Origin: Geminicoccaceae bacterium
GTDB taxonomy: Bacteria > Pseudomonadota > Alphaproteobacteria > Geminicoccales > Geminicoccaceae
DNA: 7,462 nucleotides
NCBI GenBank assembly: GCA_020446285.1
Contig: JAGREZ010000429.1
Coordinates: 1 to 7,462, forward strand
Direction: 5' to 3'
The translations under genes and the position numbers were made by a program. Below are positions 1-6,592 of the stretch, piece after piece. The notes below the pieces were generated by a model, which did not search any database, was not told the DNA's origin, and saw nothing but the letters and a program-made list of their open reading frames with translations. Every line of letters begins with the position of its first letter. The first letter of the stretch is position 1.

Positions 1-97
1 CCCGGTCTTTTGCACCGGTTACAAAAATTGTTCGTAACAATTTGAAAATGGCCAATTTTTCAAGCTGGTCGCCCGACAGGCGAACTCCACGGATCCG
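1..97. other. non-coding region downstream of the kinase gene
   Basis: No coding sequence is supported here. It is clearly more AT-rich than the neighbouring gene. Reading leftward from the kinase stop, there is first a short GC-rich hairpin (TCGCC/GGCGA arms at 69-73 and 79-83, 5-nt loop). A GAAAA/TTTTC pair lies at 44-61, and then the perfect inverted repeat at 25-43. One of these may end the leftward transcript, but the GC-rich stem is not directly followed by a T tract, so no single intrinsic terminator stands out. Confidence 0.5.
25..43. repeat. perfect inverted repeat, possible terminator or operator
   Basis: The arms AAATTGTT and AACAATTT (8 bp each) flank a 3-nt centre, CGT on the plus strand. 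On the minus strand the hairpin runs directly into further T residues (AACAATTTTTG), so it could form a weak AT-rich terminator for the regulator-kinase operon. The same symmetry (TTGTT-N3-AACAA core) also fits a dimeric repressor site belonging to a gene further left, outside the window. The repeat itself is certain; its function is not. Confidence 0.55.
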
Positions 98-2725
98 TCA
101 GGCGGAACCGCTCTGGCGCTTCCTGTCTTCCTGATGCGATTCGACCCGTCGACCCAGGGCTTCACGGACGGCCTCGTATTCAGTCTTCAGGTCTGCCAGT
201 TCGCAGCGGGCGCGCATCAGGAGCGCATGATCGTCGAGATTTCGCCAGCCGAGGCATCGCTCGAACAGGAGCGAAGCTCCGAGATGCGCGGATGCGCTCT
301 TCAGCGCGTGGGCATGATCGCGAAACTGGCCCGCATGGCCGTCCGACGCGTCCGTTTCGAGCGATTCGATCAGTGTGGCAGCATCGGCGAGATAGTCGCT
401 CACGACTTCGCGAAAGAAACCGTCCCCATGGTCGAGTGCGATCAGGCTGCGGATCTTCGTTTCGTCGAGCACGACGCCCCTTGCCAGACGTTCAGGCACC
501 GGGAGGATTGTCGCGTTCGCACCGGGTGCTTGCGGCGTGCCCGCAGCCGGACGCGGGCGCTGGCGAACCGTGTCGGACGCCTTTGCGTCGCCGGATGTAC
601 GCCTTGCGAGGCGATCCACCATGGCGACCAGCCTCTGCGCCTCGACCGGCTTCGTCAGATACTCGGAAAAACCCAGTTCGAGTGCCTGTCGTCGGGTTTC
701 ATGGGTCGCATCCGCGGTGAGCGCTACCACCGGCGGCAACAATTCCGCATCTTCGGAAAAGCGCAACAGCTTGAGCGTGTCGAAGCCGCCAAGTCCCGGC
801 ATGTTGAGATCCATCAGGATGATGTCGAAGAGGTGGCTTCTGTAGATCGAGAGCGCCTCGTCTCCCGAAGACACGATGGTGATTTCGTGGCCGGCATGTT
901 CGAGGATGCGCGCGAATACCTTCTGGTTGGTGATATTGTCCTCAACGAGCAGGATCGATGCCGGATGCCGTGCTTCGAGAAGGGATGGTGTCGCTTCATT
1001 CGCCGGTTCCTCGATCGGGCCGGAAGAGAAGGCATAGCTCATCGAGCGTTCCAGCAGGTCGAGCGGACAGTCGCTCGCAAGGTCGGCAAGAGTGAGATTG
1101 ATCCGGCTCGTGCCGTTCGCGGACAGGCTGATGACATCGACCGGTTCCGGCAGCTCGAGGTTCTCGATTTCGGCCACCAGACGTTCGAGTCCCGAAAGCG
1201 AGTCCGTTCCCAGCGTGATGACGGCGCAGGGGAAGGGGCGGGTCTCGAGTTCCCCGCAGAGGCTGGCGATGGAGCTGTGGTAGGCGATCGAACCCATATG
1301 GCGGGCAAGTGAACGCAGCACGGCCGGCGAATCGTCCGCACTTCCCAGAACGAGAAGGTTCGAGGTACGAGGAATGAACGGGGACGTGAACACGCTCGAC
1401 CTGGTCTGCTCGAACTCCAGTTCGAACCAGAAGGTGGAGCCACGACCGGGGCTCGATACCACGCCCATCTCGCCGCCCATGAGTTCGATCAGTTCGCGGG
1501 TGATGCTCAGACCGAGGCCGGTGCCGCCAAGCTGGTTGTGGCGGGTCGATTCGCTCTGCGTGAAACGGTCGAAGATATGTTGCTGATCCTGCAACGATAT
1601 GCCGATGCCGGTGTCGTGGACGTCGAACCGAACGCGGATGTGGTCGCTTGCGGAATTCAGTTGCCGGACATCGATGACGACCCCGCCTTCCGTCGTGAAC
1701 TTGACGGCGTTGGCGACCAGATTGGTGAGGATCTGATGCAGCGACTGTTCACCGCCGATCACGCCGAGCGGGAGCTTGGGATCGATCCGCAGCCTCAGAT
1801 AGAGGCCCTTGGCGCGGGCCTGCTGCATCAGCAGCCCGCGTATGGCGGTCAGCCGCCTGTCGAGGCGAAAGGAGACGGGATCGATCTTCAATTGTCTCGC
1901 TTCCGCCTTGGCGAGATCGAGCACATTGTTGACCAGGGCGAGGAGGCTGTCCGCAGCTCCGCGCATGGTGGCGTTCATGTCCTTCTGATCGCGGTCGAGC
2001 CTCGTCTCCCGCATCATGTCCGAAAGACCGATGATGACATTGAGAGGTGTCCGGAACTCGTGGCTCATCGTTGCGAGGAACCGGCTCTTGGCGAGGTTGG
2101 CCTCTTCCGCCCGGGCGATGGCGTTCTGCAGCTTGGCGAGCAGGAACGATGTGTAGGTCGGCAGGAAGATGAGTGCCAGAATCAGCGCAACGTTCAGCGA
2201 CGGATGGCTCTGCCATTCCGGACTGACGGCAATGACCACGGAGAAGAGCAGCACGGACAGGAATGCGGCGGCGAACAGATAGGGGATGCCGTAGCGGATG
2301 CCGTGACCGAGGATGAACCAGAGCAGAACCGGATAGAAGATCATCGCCGCCTCGCCGCCGACGATCATGGCTGCCGCACCGCCAATGAGATCGTGGGCCA
2401 GCCCGATCAGTCGCCGGGGAACATTCTTTTGCGGGCGAAACACGATATCGAGGAAGATCGCGACCACCACGATGCCGCTGGTCGCGAAGACCAGGATCGA
2501 ATCGTGGATGATCTTGTCCGCCCGGTCGGGTGCGTGCGGGTAGAGCATCATGTAGATGAACATCCAGCCGATGAAAACGGCGCGGATGATCGCCTGCTCG
2601 TGCTCGCTGTCCTCGCGCTGCCTGAGCCTGCCGGCCAACCGGGCGAAGAGTCCCCGAATTCCGGTTACCGCCGCCCGCAGCTGCGATTGCCCCCGCACGC
2701 CGGTCAGGTGGATGCGATCGGCCAA
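98..2725 (-). CDS. RpfC-like membrane hybrid histidine kinase (HisKA-HATPase-REC-HPt)
   Basis: This is a sensor kinase of 875 aa that should autophosphorylate and pass phosphate through its own receiver and HPt to a separate regulator. A short N-terminal arm is followed by five or six membrane segments (about residues 46-64, 73-96, 113-141, 148-166, 178-196). Their style, including GGEAAMIFYPVLLWFILGHG at 123-142, resembles the RpfC input domain, which in Xanthomonas senses a diffusible fatty acid signal (family knowledge). HisKA has SHEFRTPLN with H222. HATPase_c has the N-box asparagine N339, DTGIGI (371-376) and GGTGLGLSI. Residues about 455-567 look like a receiver without its phosphorylation site. 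The true receiver (590-705) has E595/D596, acceptor D639, T670 and K692. After a Pro/Ala linker, the HPt domain carries H806 in HALKS. The start is TTG: it is the first usable start after the preceding stop, and GGGGTGG lies 7 nt before it. A GTG nine codons on is possible but has no ribosome site. It lies 36 bp behind the regulator and is probably co-transcribed. The ligand is unknown. Confidence 0.93.
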   Translation of the reverse strand: MADRIHLTGVRGQSQLRAAVTGIRGLFARLAGRLRQREDSEHEQAIIRAVFIGWMFIYMMLYPHAPDRADKIIHDSILVFATSGIVVVAIFLDIVFRPQKNVPRRLIGLAHDLIGGAAAMIVGGEAAMIFYPVLLWFILGHGIRYGIPYLFAAAFLSVLLFSVVIAVSPEWQSHPSLNVALILALIFLPTYTSFLLAKLQNAIARAEEANLAKSRFLATMSHEFRTPLNVIIGLSDMMRETRLDRDQKDMNATMRGAADSLLALVNNVLDLAKAEARQLKIDPVSFRLDRRLTAIRGLLMQQARAKGLYLRLRIDPKLPLGVIGGEQSLHQILTNLVANAVKFTTEGGVVIDVRQLNSASDHIRVRFDVHDTGIGISLQDQQHIFDRFTQSESTRHNQLGGTGLGLSITRELIELMGGEMGVVSSPGRGSTFWFELEFEQTRSSVFTSPFIPRTSNLLVLGSADDSPAVLRSLARHMGSIAYHSSIASLCGELETRPFPCAVITLGTDSLSGLERLVAEIENLELPEPVDVISLSANGTSRINLTLADLASDCPLDLLERSMSYAFSSGPIEEPANEATPSLLEARHPASILLVEDNITNQKVFARILEHAGHEITIVSSGDEALSIYRSHLFDIILMDLNMPGLGGFDTLKLLRFSEDAELLPPVVALTADATHETRRQALELGFSEYLTKPVEAQRLVAMVDRLARRTSGDAKASDTVRQRPRPAAGTPQAPGANATILPVPERLARGVVLDETKIRSLIALDHGDGFFREVVSDYLADAATLIESLETDASDGHAGQFRDHAHALKSASAHLGASLLFERCLGWRNLDDHALLMRARCELADLKTEYEAVREALGRRVESHQEDRKRQSGSA

Positions 2726-2732
2726 TGTCCTG

Positions 2733-2739
2733 CCACCCC
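2733..2739 (-). promoter_or_regulatory. ribosome binding site for the kinase TTG start
   Basis: GGGGTGG on the minus strand sits 7 nt before the TTG codon at 2725-2723, and an AGGA lies closer still (2-nt spacing). No ATG or GTG occurs in frame between the regulator's stop and this TTG, which supports the unusual start codon. Confidence 0.45.
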
Positions 2740-2761
2740 GCTTTCCTTGCGTTCCGTTCTG

Positions 2762-4927
2762 TCAGTCCTGTTCTTCGAGAAATTCCGGACATGCCCGCCA
2801 GATGATGCTGTCATCGGTGCGGATCCGTCGCTCGAAGCCGGCTGCATCGACCGGCGGCGAAAGATAGTCACCCTGGACCTCGTCGCATTCGAGCTGGCGC
2901 AGGCAGGCGAGTTGCGCTGCCGTCTCGACGCCCTCGGCGATCACCCTGAGGCCGAGACTGTGGCCAAGATTGATGATTGCCCGGACGATGACCTCGTCAT
3001 TGGTGCTCTGGTCGATGTTCTGGACGAAGCTCTGGTCGATCTTGAGGCGCTGGACCGGAAGCCGCTTGACATAGGCGAGCGAGGAATAGCCCGTGCCGAA
3101 ATCGTCGATCGACAGGCTGACTCCGAGCTGGTTGAGATAGCGCAGGCTCGCGGCGGCGGTCTGGCTGTTCTCGATGACCGCATTCTCGGTGAGCTCGATA
3201 TCCAGCGAGCTCGGGTGAAGTCGCGTGTCCTTGAGGATCCGCTCGACCATGAGCTCGACGCCACGCTCACGGAACTGCACCGGCGAGAGATTGACGGAAA
3301 GCTGCATGCCGGTGAAGCCCTTGTTGCGCCACTCGCTGTGTTGCGCGCAGGCGGTACGCATGATCCAGGCCGTAAGGGGGGCGATCAGGCCGATATCCTC
3401 GGCGAGACCGATGAATTCGCCGGGCCGGACGATTCCGCGATGCGGATGGTTCCATCGCACGAGAGCTTCCATGCCGATGATCCGTCCGGTCGAAAGCTCG
3501 ATCTGCGGCTGGTAGTGGACGAGAAACTGCTCGGCGGCGATCGCCTGGCGGAGTTCGCGCTCCAGGGTTACGGCGCGACGCGCGGCGATGTTCATCTCCG
3601 CGGCGAAGAAGCGGTAGCCGTCGCGACCGGAAGCCTTGGCCCGATAGACCGCGAGATCGGCATTCTTAAGAAGCGTTTCGACGGTGCGACCGTCGGCCGG
3701 AAAGAGCGTGATTCCGGTCGAGGCGCTGATATGGATTTCCTGGCGATTGATGAGGAATGGTTCGGAAAAGGCGTCGCTTAGGCGGCGGGCGAGTTCGGCG
3801 GCATCGTCCGGCCGCTTCATTCCGACCTGGAGGACGGCGAATTCGTCGCTCCGCAGCCGGGCGATGTGATCGGTCTCGCGCAGCCGCTTGGCAAGGCGTC
3901 CCGCCACCGCGCGCAGCAATTCGTCGCCGAACGGCCGGCCGAACGCATCGTTGATGCCCTTGAGCCGGTCGACATCGACGATCAGGATCGCCAGCATCTC
4001 GTGCTGCCTGCGCGCGCGGGAGAGTTCCATCTCGGCGCGATCGTGGAAGGCCTCGGCATTCGGCAGCTGGGTCAGGGTGTCATTGCCCGAGCTGCGCTTG
4101 CCGCCGGCCGCCTCGCTGACGAGATCGGACACATCGAGCGATATGGTCAGCACGCTCTCGTCGTGGGAATCGCCGAAGAGAAACGGTCCCTTCACATTGA
4201 CGAGATCGCGCGCGCTGCTGGCATCGCCGGTCAGGTCGCGGTTCGGCGTGGTCAGTGGGGCGCCGCTGTCCAGCACCTTTTCGTTGCGTACATTGTGCCG
4301 GGTCGCATGTCCCTCACCGTAGACCCTCGAGATATGCCGGCCGATCGAGGTCCGGCGGTCGATCTCGAAGAGCTTTTCATGCGCCGCATTCACCGCCAGC
4401 AGCCGGCCATGCCGGTCGACGATGTCGAGTGGCACGGGCAGGGCATCGAAGATGGCCTGAATGTCGTGTTGCCGGTCGCCAACGCCGAAGCTGCGATCCC
4501 GCAGCGCGCGTTCGAGATCCCGGGCGCGTTCGGCGAGCAGCTTCTGCTGGCGACGAATGGTCAGGAGATTGCGGGCACGGGCGCGGAACTCGAGATGATC
4601 GACCGGGCTCAGAAGAAAATCCGTCGCCCCGGCCTCGAGCGCCCGGTAACAGAAATCGCGGTCTTCGTAGACGGTAACGACGACAATCGGGATATCGTCG
4701 AAGTCGGGCTGTTCCCGCAGGGTTGCGATGAATGTCGCCCCGTCCATCTCCGGCATGTTGTAGTCGGTGATGATGAGATCGGGCGGTACGGCGTGCTGCA
4801 GGCGACTGAGCGCATCGAGCGGGCTTGAAAAAGACTGAACCTGAAGACCTTCCTCGACAGAAAGTGCGAGCCGCGTGAGGATATTGCGGTTGGTGACGCG
4901 ATCATCGATGACGACTATTCTGGCCAT
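2762..4927 (-). CDS. response regulator REC-PAS-GGDEF-EAL, predicted c-di-GMP phosphodiesterase
   Basis: This cytoplasmic regulator of 721 aa is predicted to hydrolyse cyclic-di-GMP when phosphorylated. The N-terminal receiver (1-125) has acidic residues D8/D9, acceptor D55 (ITDYNMPE) and T85. The usual lysine is replaced by S107 (FLLSPVD). A charged helical linker (125-150) leads to a PAS-like domain (about 155-270). The GGDEF domain (280-445) keeps D318, N326 and D327, but the signature reads RSDEF (359-363), so cyclase activity is doubtful. The RETD inhibitory-site motif (350-353), five residues before it, is intact. The EAL domain (450-710) has E487-A-L, N546, E578, DDFGTGYSS (D608/D609), K629, E665 and Q685, all the expected metal-binding and catalytic positions. 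The ATG at 4927 is preferred because the first receiver strand (MARIVVIDD) begins right there. An upstream in-frame TTG at 5029 would add 34 low-complexity residues. Its gene precedes the hybrid kinase, the likely phosphodonor through HPt H806. Confidence 0.93.
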   Translation of the reverse strand: MARIVVIDDRVTNRNILTRLALSVEEGLQVQSFSSPLDALSRLQHAVPPDLIITDYNMPEMDGATFIATLREQPDFDDIPIVVVTVYEDRDFCYRALEAGATDFLLSPVDHLEFRARARNLLTIRRQQKLLAERARDLERALRDRSFGVGDRQHDIQAIFDALPVPLDIVDRHGRLLAVNAAHEKLFEIDRRTSIGRHISRVYGEGHATRHNVRNEKVLDSGAPLTTPNRDLTGDASSARDLVNVKGPFLFGDSHDESVLTISLDVSDLVSEAAGGKRSSGNDTLTQLPNAEAFHDRAEMELSRARRQHEMLAILIVDVDRLKGINDAFGRPFGDELLRAVAGRLAKRLRETDHIARLRSDEFAVLQVGMKRPDDAAELARRLSDAFSEPFLINRQEIHISASTGITLFPADGRTVETLLKNADLAVYRAKASGRDGYRFFAAEMNIAARRAVTLERELRQAIAAEQFLVHYQPQIELSTGRIIGMEALVRWNHPHRGIVRPGEFIGLAEDIGLIAPLTAWIMRTACAQHSEWRNKGFTGMQLSVNLSPVQFRERGVELMVERILKDTRLHPSSLDIELTENAVIENSQTAAASLRYLNQLGVSLSIDDFGTGYSSLAYVKRLPVQRLKIDQSFVQNIDQSTNDEVIVRAIINLGHSLGLRVIAEGVETAAQLACLRQLECDEVQGDYLSPPVDAAGFERRIRTDDSIIWRACPEFLEEQD

Positions 4928-5038
4928 TTTCCCCGTGCCGGCGAAATGTCTGGCTCGCTTGCCATGCTCTGCCGGAGCGCACGATTTCGTGCCTCTTGCA
5001 GATGGTTGCGCAGAATCGAAAAAACACAATTGGCAGAG

Positions 5039-5066
5039 TTGACCTGCTGGTTGTGCAAGTTACGCA
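5039..5066 (+). promoter_or_regulatory. weak candidate promoter for the zorA/zorB-like pair
   Basis: TTGACC at 5039-5044 is a good -35 match. The hexamer 16 bp later, TACGCA (5061-5066), matches the -10 consensus poorly. If used, the untranslated leader would be close to 190 nt. Another promoter nearer the gene may exist. Confidence 0.2.
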
Positions 5067-5067
5067 A
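5051..5067. promoter_or_regulatory. imperfect palindrome, possible operator
   Basis: The 17-bp sequence TTGTGCAAGTTACGCAA is symmetric at 6 of 8 base pairs around a central G (pattern TTGyGyAAsTTrCrCAA). It lies in the AT-rich part of the divergent region and overlaps both candidate promoters, so a bound regulator could affect both directions. The binding protein is unknown. Confidence 0.3.
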
Positions 5068-5085
5068 GAAACTGAAATTTAACAA
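5057..5085 (-). promoter_or_regulatory. candidate promoter for the regulator-kinase operon
   Basis: On the minus strand, TTGTTA (5085-5080) is followed after 17 bp by TAACTT (5062-5057). The spacing is ideal, but the matches to TTGACA and TATAAT are only partial (4 of 6 and 3 of 6). It would give a leader of about 120 nt before the ATG at 4927. Confidence 0.25.
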
Positions 5086-5242
5086 GTATTCGGTGAATTC
5101 GGCAGACCGATTTTCAACCCGCTCCTGATATTCAATGACAAGGCGTCAAAAAATCAACCATTTAGTGCCATCCTGCGGTCTGGTTGTTCTTCTCTCGGCA
5201 TCGGGATCGGTGCAATCTGGGGCAACTGCCTTTCGGACGGCT

Positions 5243-5249
5243 GGTGGAG
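5243..5249 (+). promoter_or_regulatory. ribosome binding site fixing the GTG start at 5259
   Basis: GGTGGAG ends 9 nt before the GTG at 5259-5261. The longer alternative, a TTG at 5184, has no purine-rich site in front of it. This decides in favour of the shorter protein. Confidence 0.6.
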
Positions 5250-5258
5250 CGAATTCGG

Positions 5259-6590
5259 GTGAGCGAGTTTCCGGACAGATTGTTGCAGCTGGTTGCTGCC
5301 GACGGAATGCCATGGGTGCTCTCCGGCGCGATCGTGCTTGCGGCGATCTGGCTCTGGTCCGGTTTCAGCCGCAAGTCACGGGCCCTCAGTCGTGCGCTCG
5401 ATGATGCTATTCGTACGGTCGAGGAGGTTGACGGACAGACGGCGTTCCGCAACCGGTTTCCCGCTGTCTTCAAGCGACTGGCTGAAAATCCGGGTATCGG
5501 CGAGAACTGGCGCGCCTATGCGGCGACGCTCACGCTTTCGGCGGGCGACGATGAGCCGGTGGGCTATACGCGGCGGCCGATGGAGGCGTTCAACGAAACC
5601 CTTCCGGCCGCTGCCGGCATCAATCTGCGTTTTTACAGCGCCATTCCGAATTTTCTCGTCAGCACCGGGCTGCTCTTCAGTTTCATAGGACTTGTCGCCG
5701 CTCTCTACTTCGCGAGTTCGGGGGTGACCGCGAGGGATGTCGCCCAGGCCCAGGGAGCGCTGGCAAGTCTCCTTCAGGCCGCGACCTTCAAGTTTTCGAC
5801 GTCGATCGCCGGGTTGGCCACATCGCTCATATTCTCGTGGCGGGAGAAGGCGGCTCTCTATCGTCTCCAGTGGCGGACCCAGCGCCTTTGCGCCCTGCTC
5901 GAGGCGAGAATGAAGCCGGTGACGACGGAAAGCCTGATCGCGGCCCAGCTTGCCGAAATCCGTGAGGTCAACCGGCAGGTCCGGAGACTGAGCCGCTCCG
6001 TCTTTGTCCGGGTTCCACAGGCGGTGGAGGAAGAACTGGCGGGCAAACTCGACCGCCCGCTCGATATCCTCAAGGATGCCGTCGTGAAGGCGGCAGCAAG
6101 GCTCGAGGCGTGGCCCGCCGGCCTTCCGTCGTTCGAGCCAGTGCCGGAGCGGGCACCGGATCCGGGCCGGTCGAAGGGCGTGACGTCCGCAGCGGCGGAT
6201 CGGCCGGTCGCGGACGAGCCCGGGCCGGTCACCGATGTTCCCGCCGTGCGAGCGGAGGCGGGTGAACCGCCGGACATACGTTCCGGCGAACTCCGGCAGA
6301 TGCTCGACAGGCGTCTTGCCAACGTGCTCGGGCTTCTGGGCGACGGCATCGCACGGGTGCGCGGCGCCCGGTCGGCTTCGCTTCGCAGGAAGCATGAGGC
6401 GGTCGTCGAGCTGCTCGAGCATACGCACGACAGGATTCGCGACGCACGCAACGCGCTCGGTGCCCTGCTCGAGCATGAGTCGACCGGCAGTGCCGCATTG
6501 CGCGGCGCACTTCGTGATATCGACAGCGAACTCAGGCGAAGTCGCGAGGAGTTGCAGCAGGCTGCCGAAGATCTCGGCGAGGAACCCTGA
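5259..6590 (+). CDS. zorA: ZorA-like MotA/TolQ/ExbB proton-channel protein with long cytoplasmic tail
   Basis: This is the likely stator-channel subunit of a proton-driven inner-membrane motor, 443 aa from the GTG start. Three membrane helices are visible: about residues 18-37, 129-152 (begins AIPNFLVSTGLLFSFIGLVA) and 175-193 (TFKFSTSIAGLATSLIFSW). Helices 2 and 3 are the MotA/TolQ/ExbB core, with polar Ser/Thr residues suited to lining a proton path. A cytoplasmic domain of about 90 residues lies between helices 1 and 2. After helix 3 a charged helical region (195-283) leads to a Pro/Ala/acidic linker (about 284-340, some 12 prolines) and then a terminal helical, probably coiled-coil region (341-443). 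In Zorya systems ZorA has a long cytoplasmic helical tail and pairs with ZorB (family knowledge). Here the prolines would interrupt such a rod. Only 2 bp separate it from the zorB-like gene, so translation is probably coupled. Flagellar MotA is less likely, as it has four membrane helices and no such tail. TolQ and ExbB are much shorter. The symbol is by resemblance; defence function is inferred. Confidence 0.8.
   Translation: MSEFPDRLLQLVAADGMPWVLSGAIVLAAIWLWSGFSRKSRALSRALDDAIRTVEEVDGQTAFRNRFPAVFKRLAENPGIGENWRAYAATLTLSAGDDEPVGYTRRPMEAFNETLPAAAGINLRFYSAIPNFLVSTGLLFSFIGLVAALYFASSGVTARDVAQAQGALASLLQAATFKFSTSIAGLATSLIFSWREKAALYRLQWRTQRLCALLEARMKPVTTESLIAAQLAEIREVNRQVRRLSRSVFVRVPQAVEEELAGKLDRPLDILKDAVVKAAARLEAWPAGLPSFEPVPERAPDPGRSKGVTSAAADRPVADEPGPVTDVPAVRAEAGEPPDIRSGELRQMLDRRLANVLGLLGDGIARVRGARSASLRRKHEAVVELLEHTHDRIRDARNALGALLEHESTGSAALRGALRDIDSELRRSREELQQAAEDLGEEP
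6579..6583 (+). promoter_or_regulatory. ribosome binding site of the zorB-like gene inside the end of zorA-like
   Basis: GAGGA lies 9 nt before the ATG at 6593 and within the last codons of the upstream gene. With the TGA only 2 bp before the ATG, this indicates translational coupling of the two motor subunits. Confidence 0.6.
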
Positions 6591-6592
6591 CG

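Larger units (their letters stand above)
4928..5258. other. divergent intergenic region
   Basis: This stretch of 331 bp separates the leftward regulator-kinase operon from the rightward zorA/zorB-like pair. About 5010-5160 is much richer in A and T than the genes around it, as expected for promoters. Short open frames here show no recognisable protein and no convincing ribosome sites. The region should hold both promoters; candidate elements are listed separately. No RNA gene was recognised. Confidence 0.6.

Noticed and set aside
134..1312. A 392-codon plus-strand open frame opposite the kinase C-terminus
   Set aside because: The opposite strand encodes clear HPt and receiver motifs; the plus frame is a codon-bias shadow.
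1538..3781. A 747-codon open frame on the plus strand running opposite to both the kinase and the regulator
   Set aside because: It crosses two well-supported genes and their junction, encodes a composition typical of antisense frames in GC-rich DNA (rich in Asp, Glu, Arg and Gly), and shows no recognisable domain.
3866..4828. A 320-codon plus-strand open frame opposite the regulator
   Set aside because: The opposite strand encodes receiver, PAS and GGDEF motifs. This frame has no domain features.
4928..5029. N-terminal extension of the regulator from a TTG at 5029
   Set aside because: The receiver fold starts directly at the ATG at 4927. The added 34 residues resemble translated promoter DNA.
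5184..5258. N-terminal extension of the zorA-like protein from a TTG at 5184
   Set aside because: No ribosome site precedes the TTG, the 25 extra residues look non-coding, and a good GGTGGAG lies at the right distance before the GTG at 5259.
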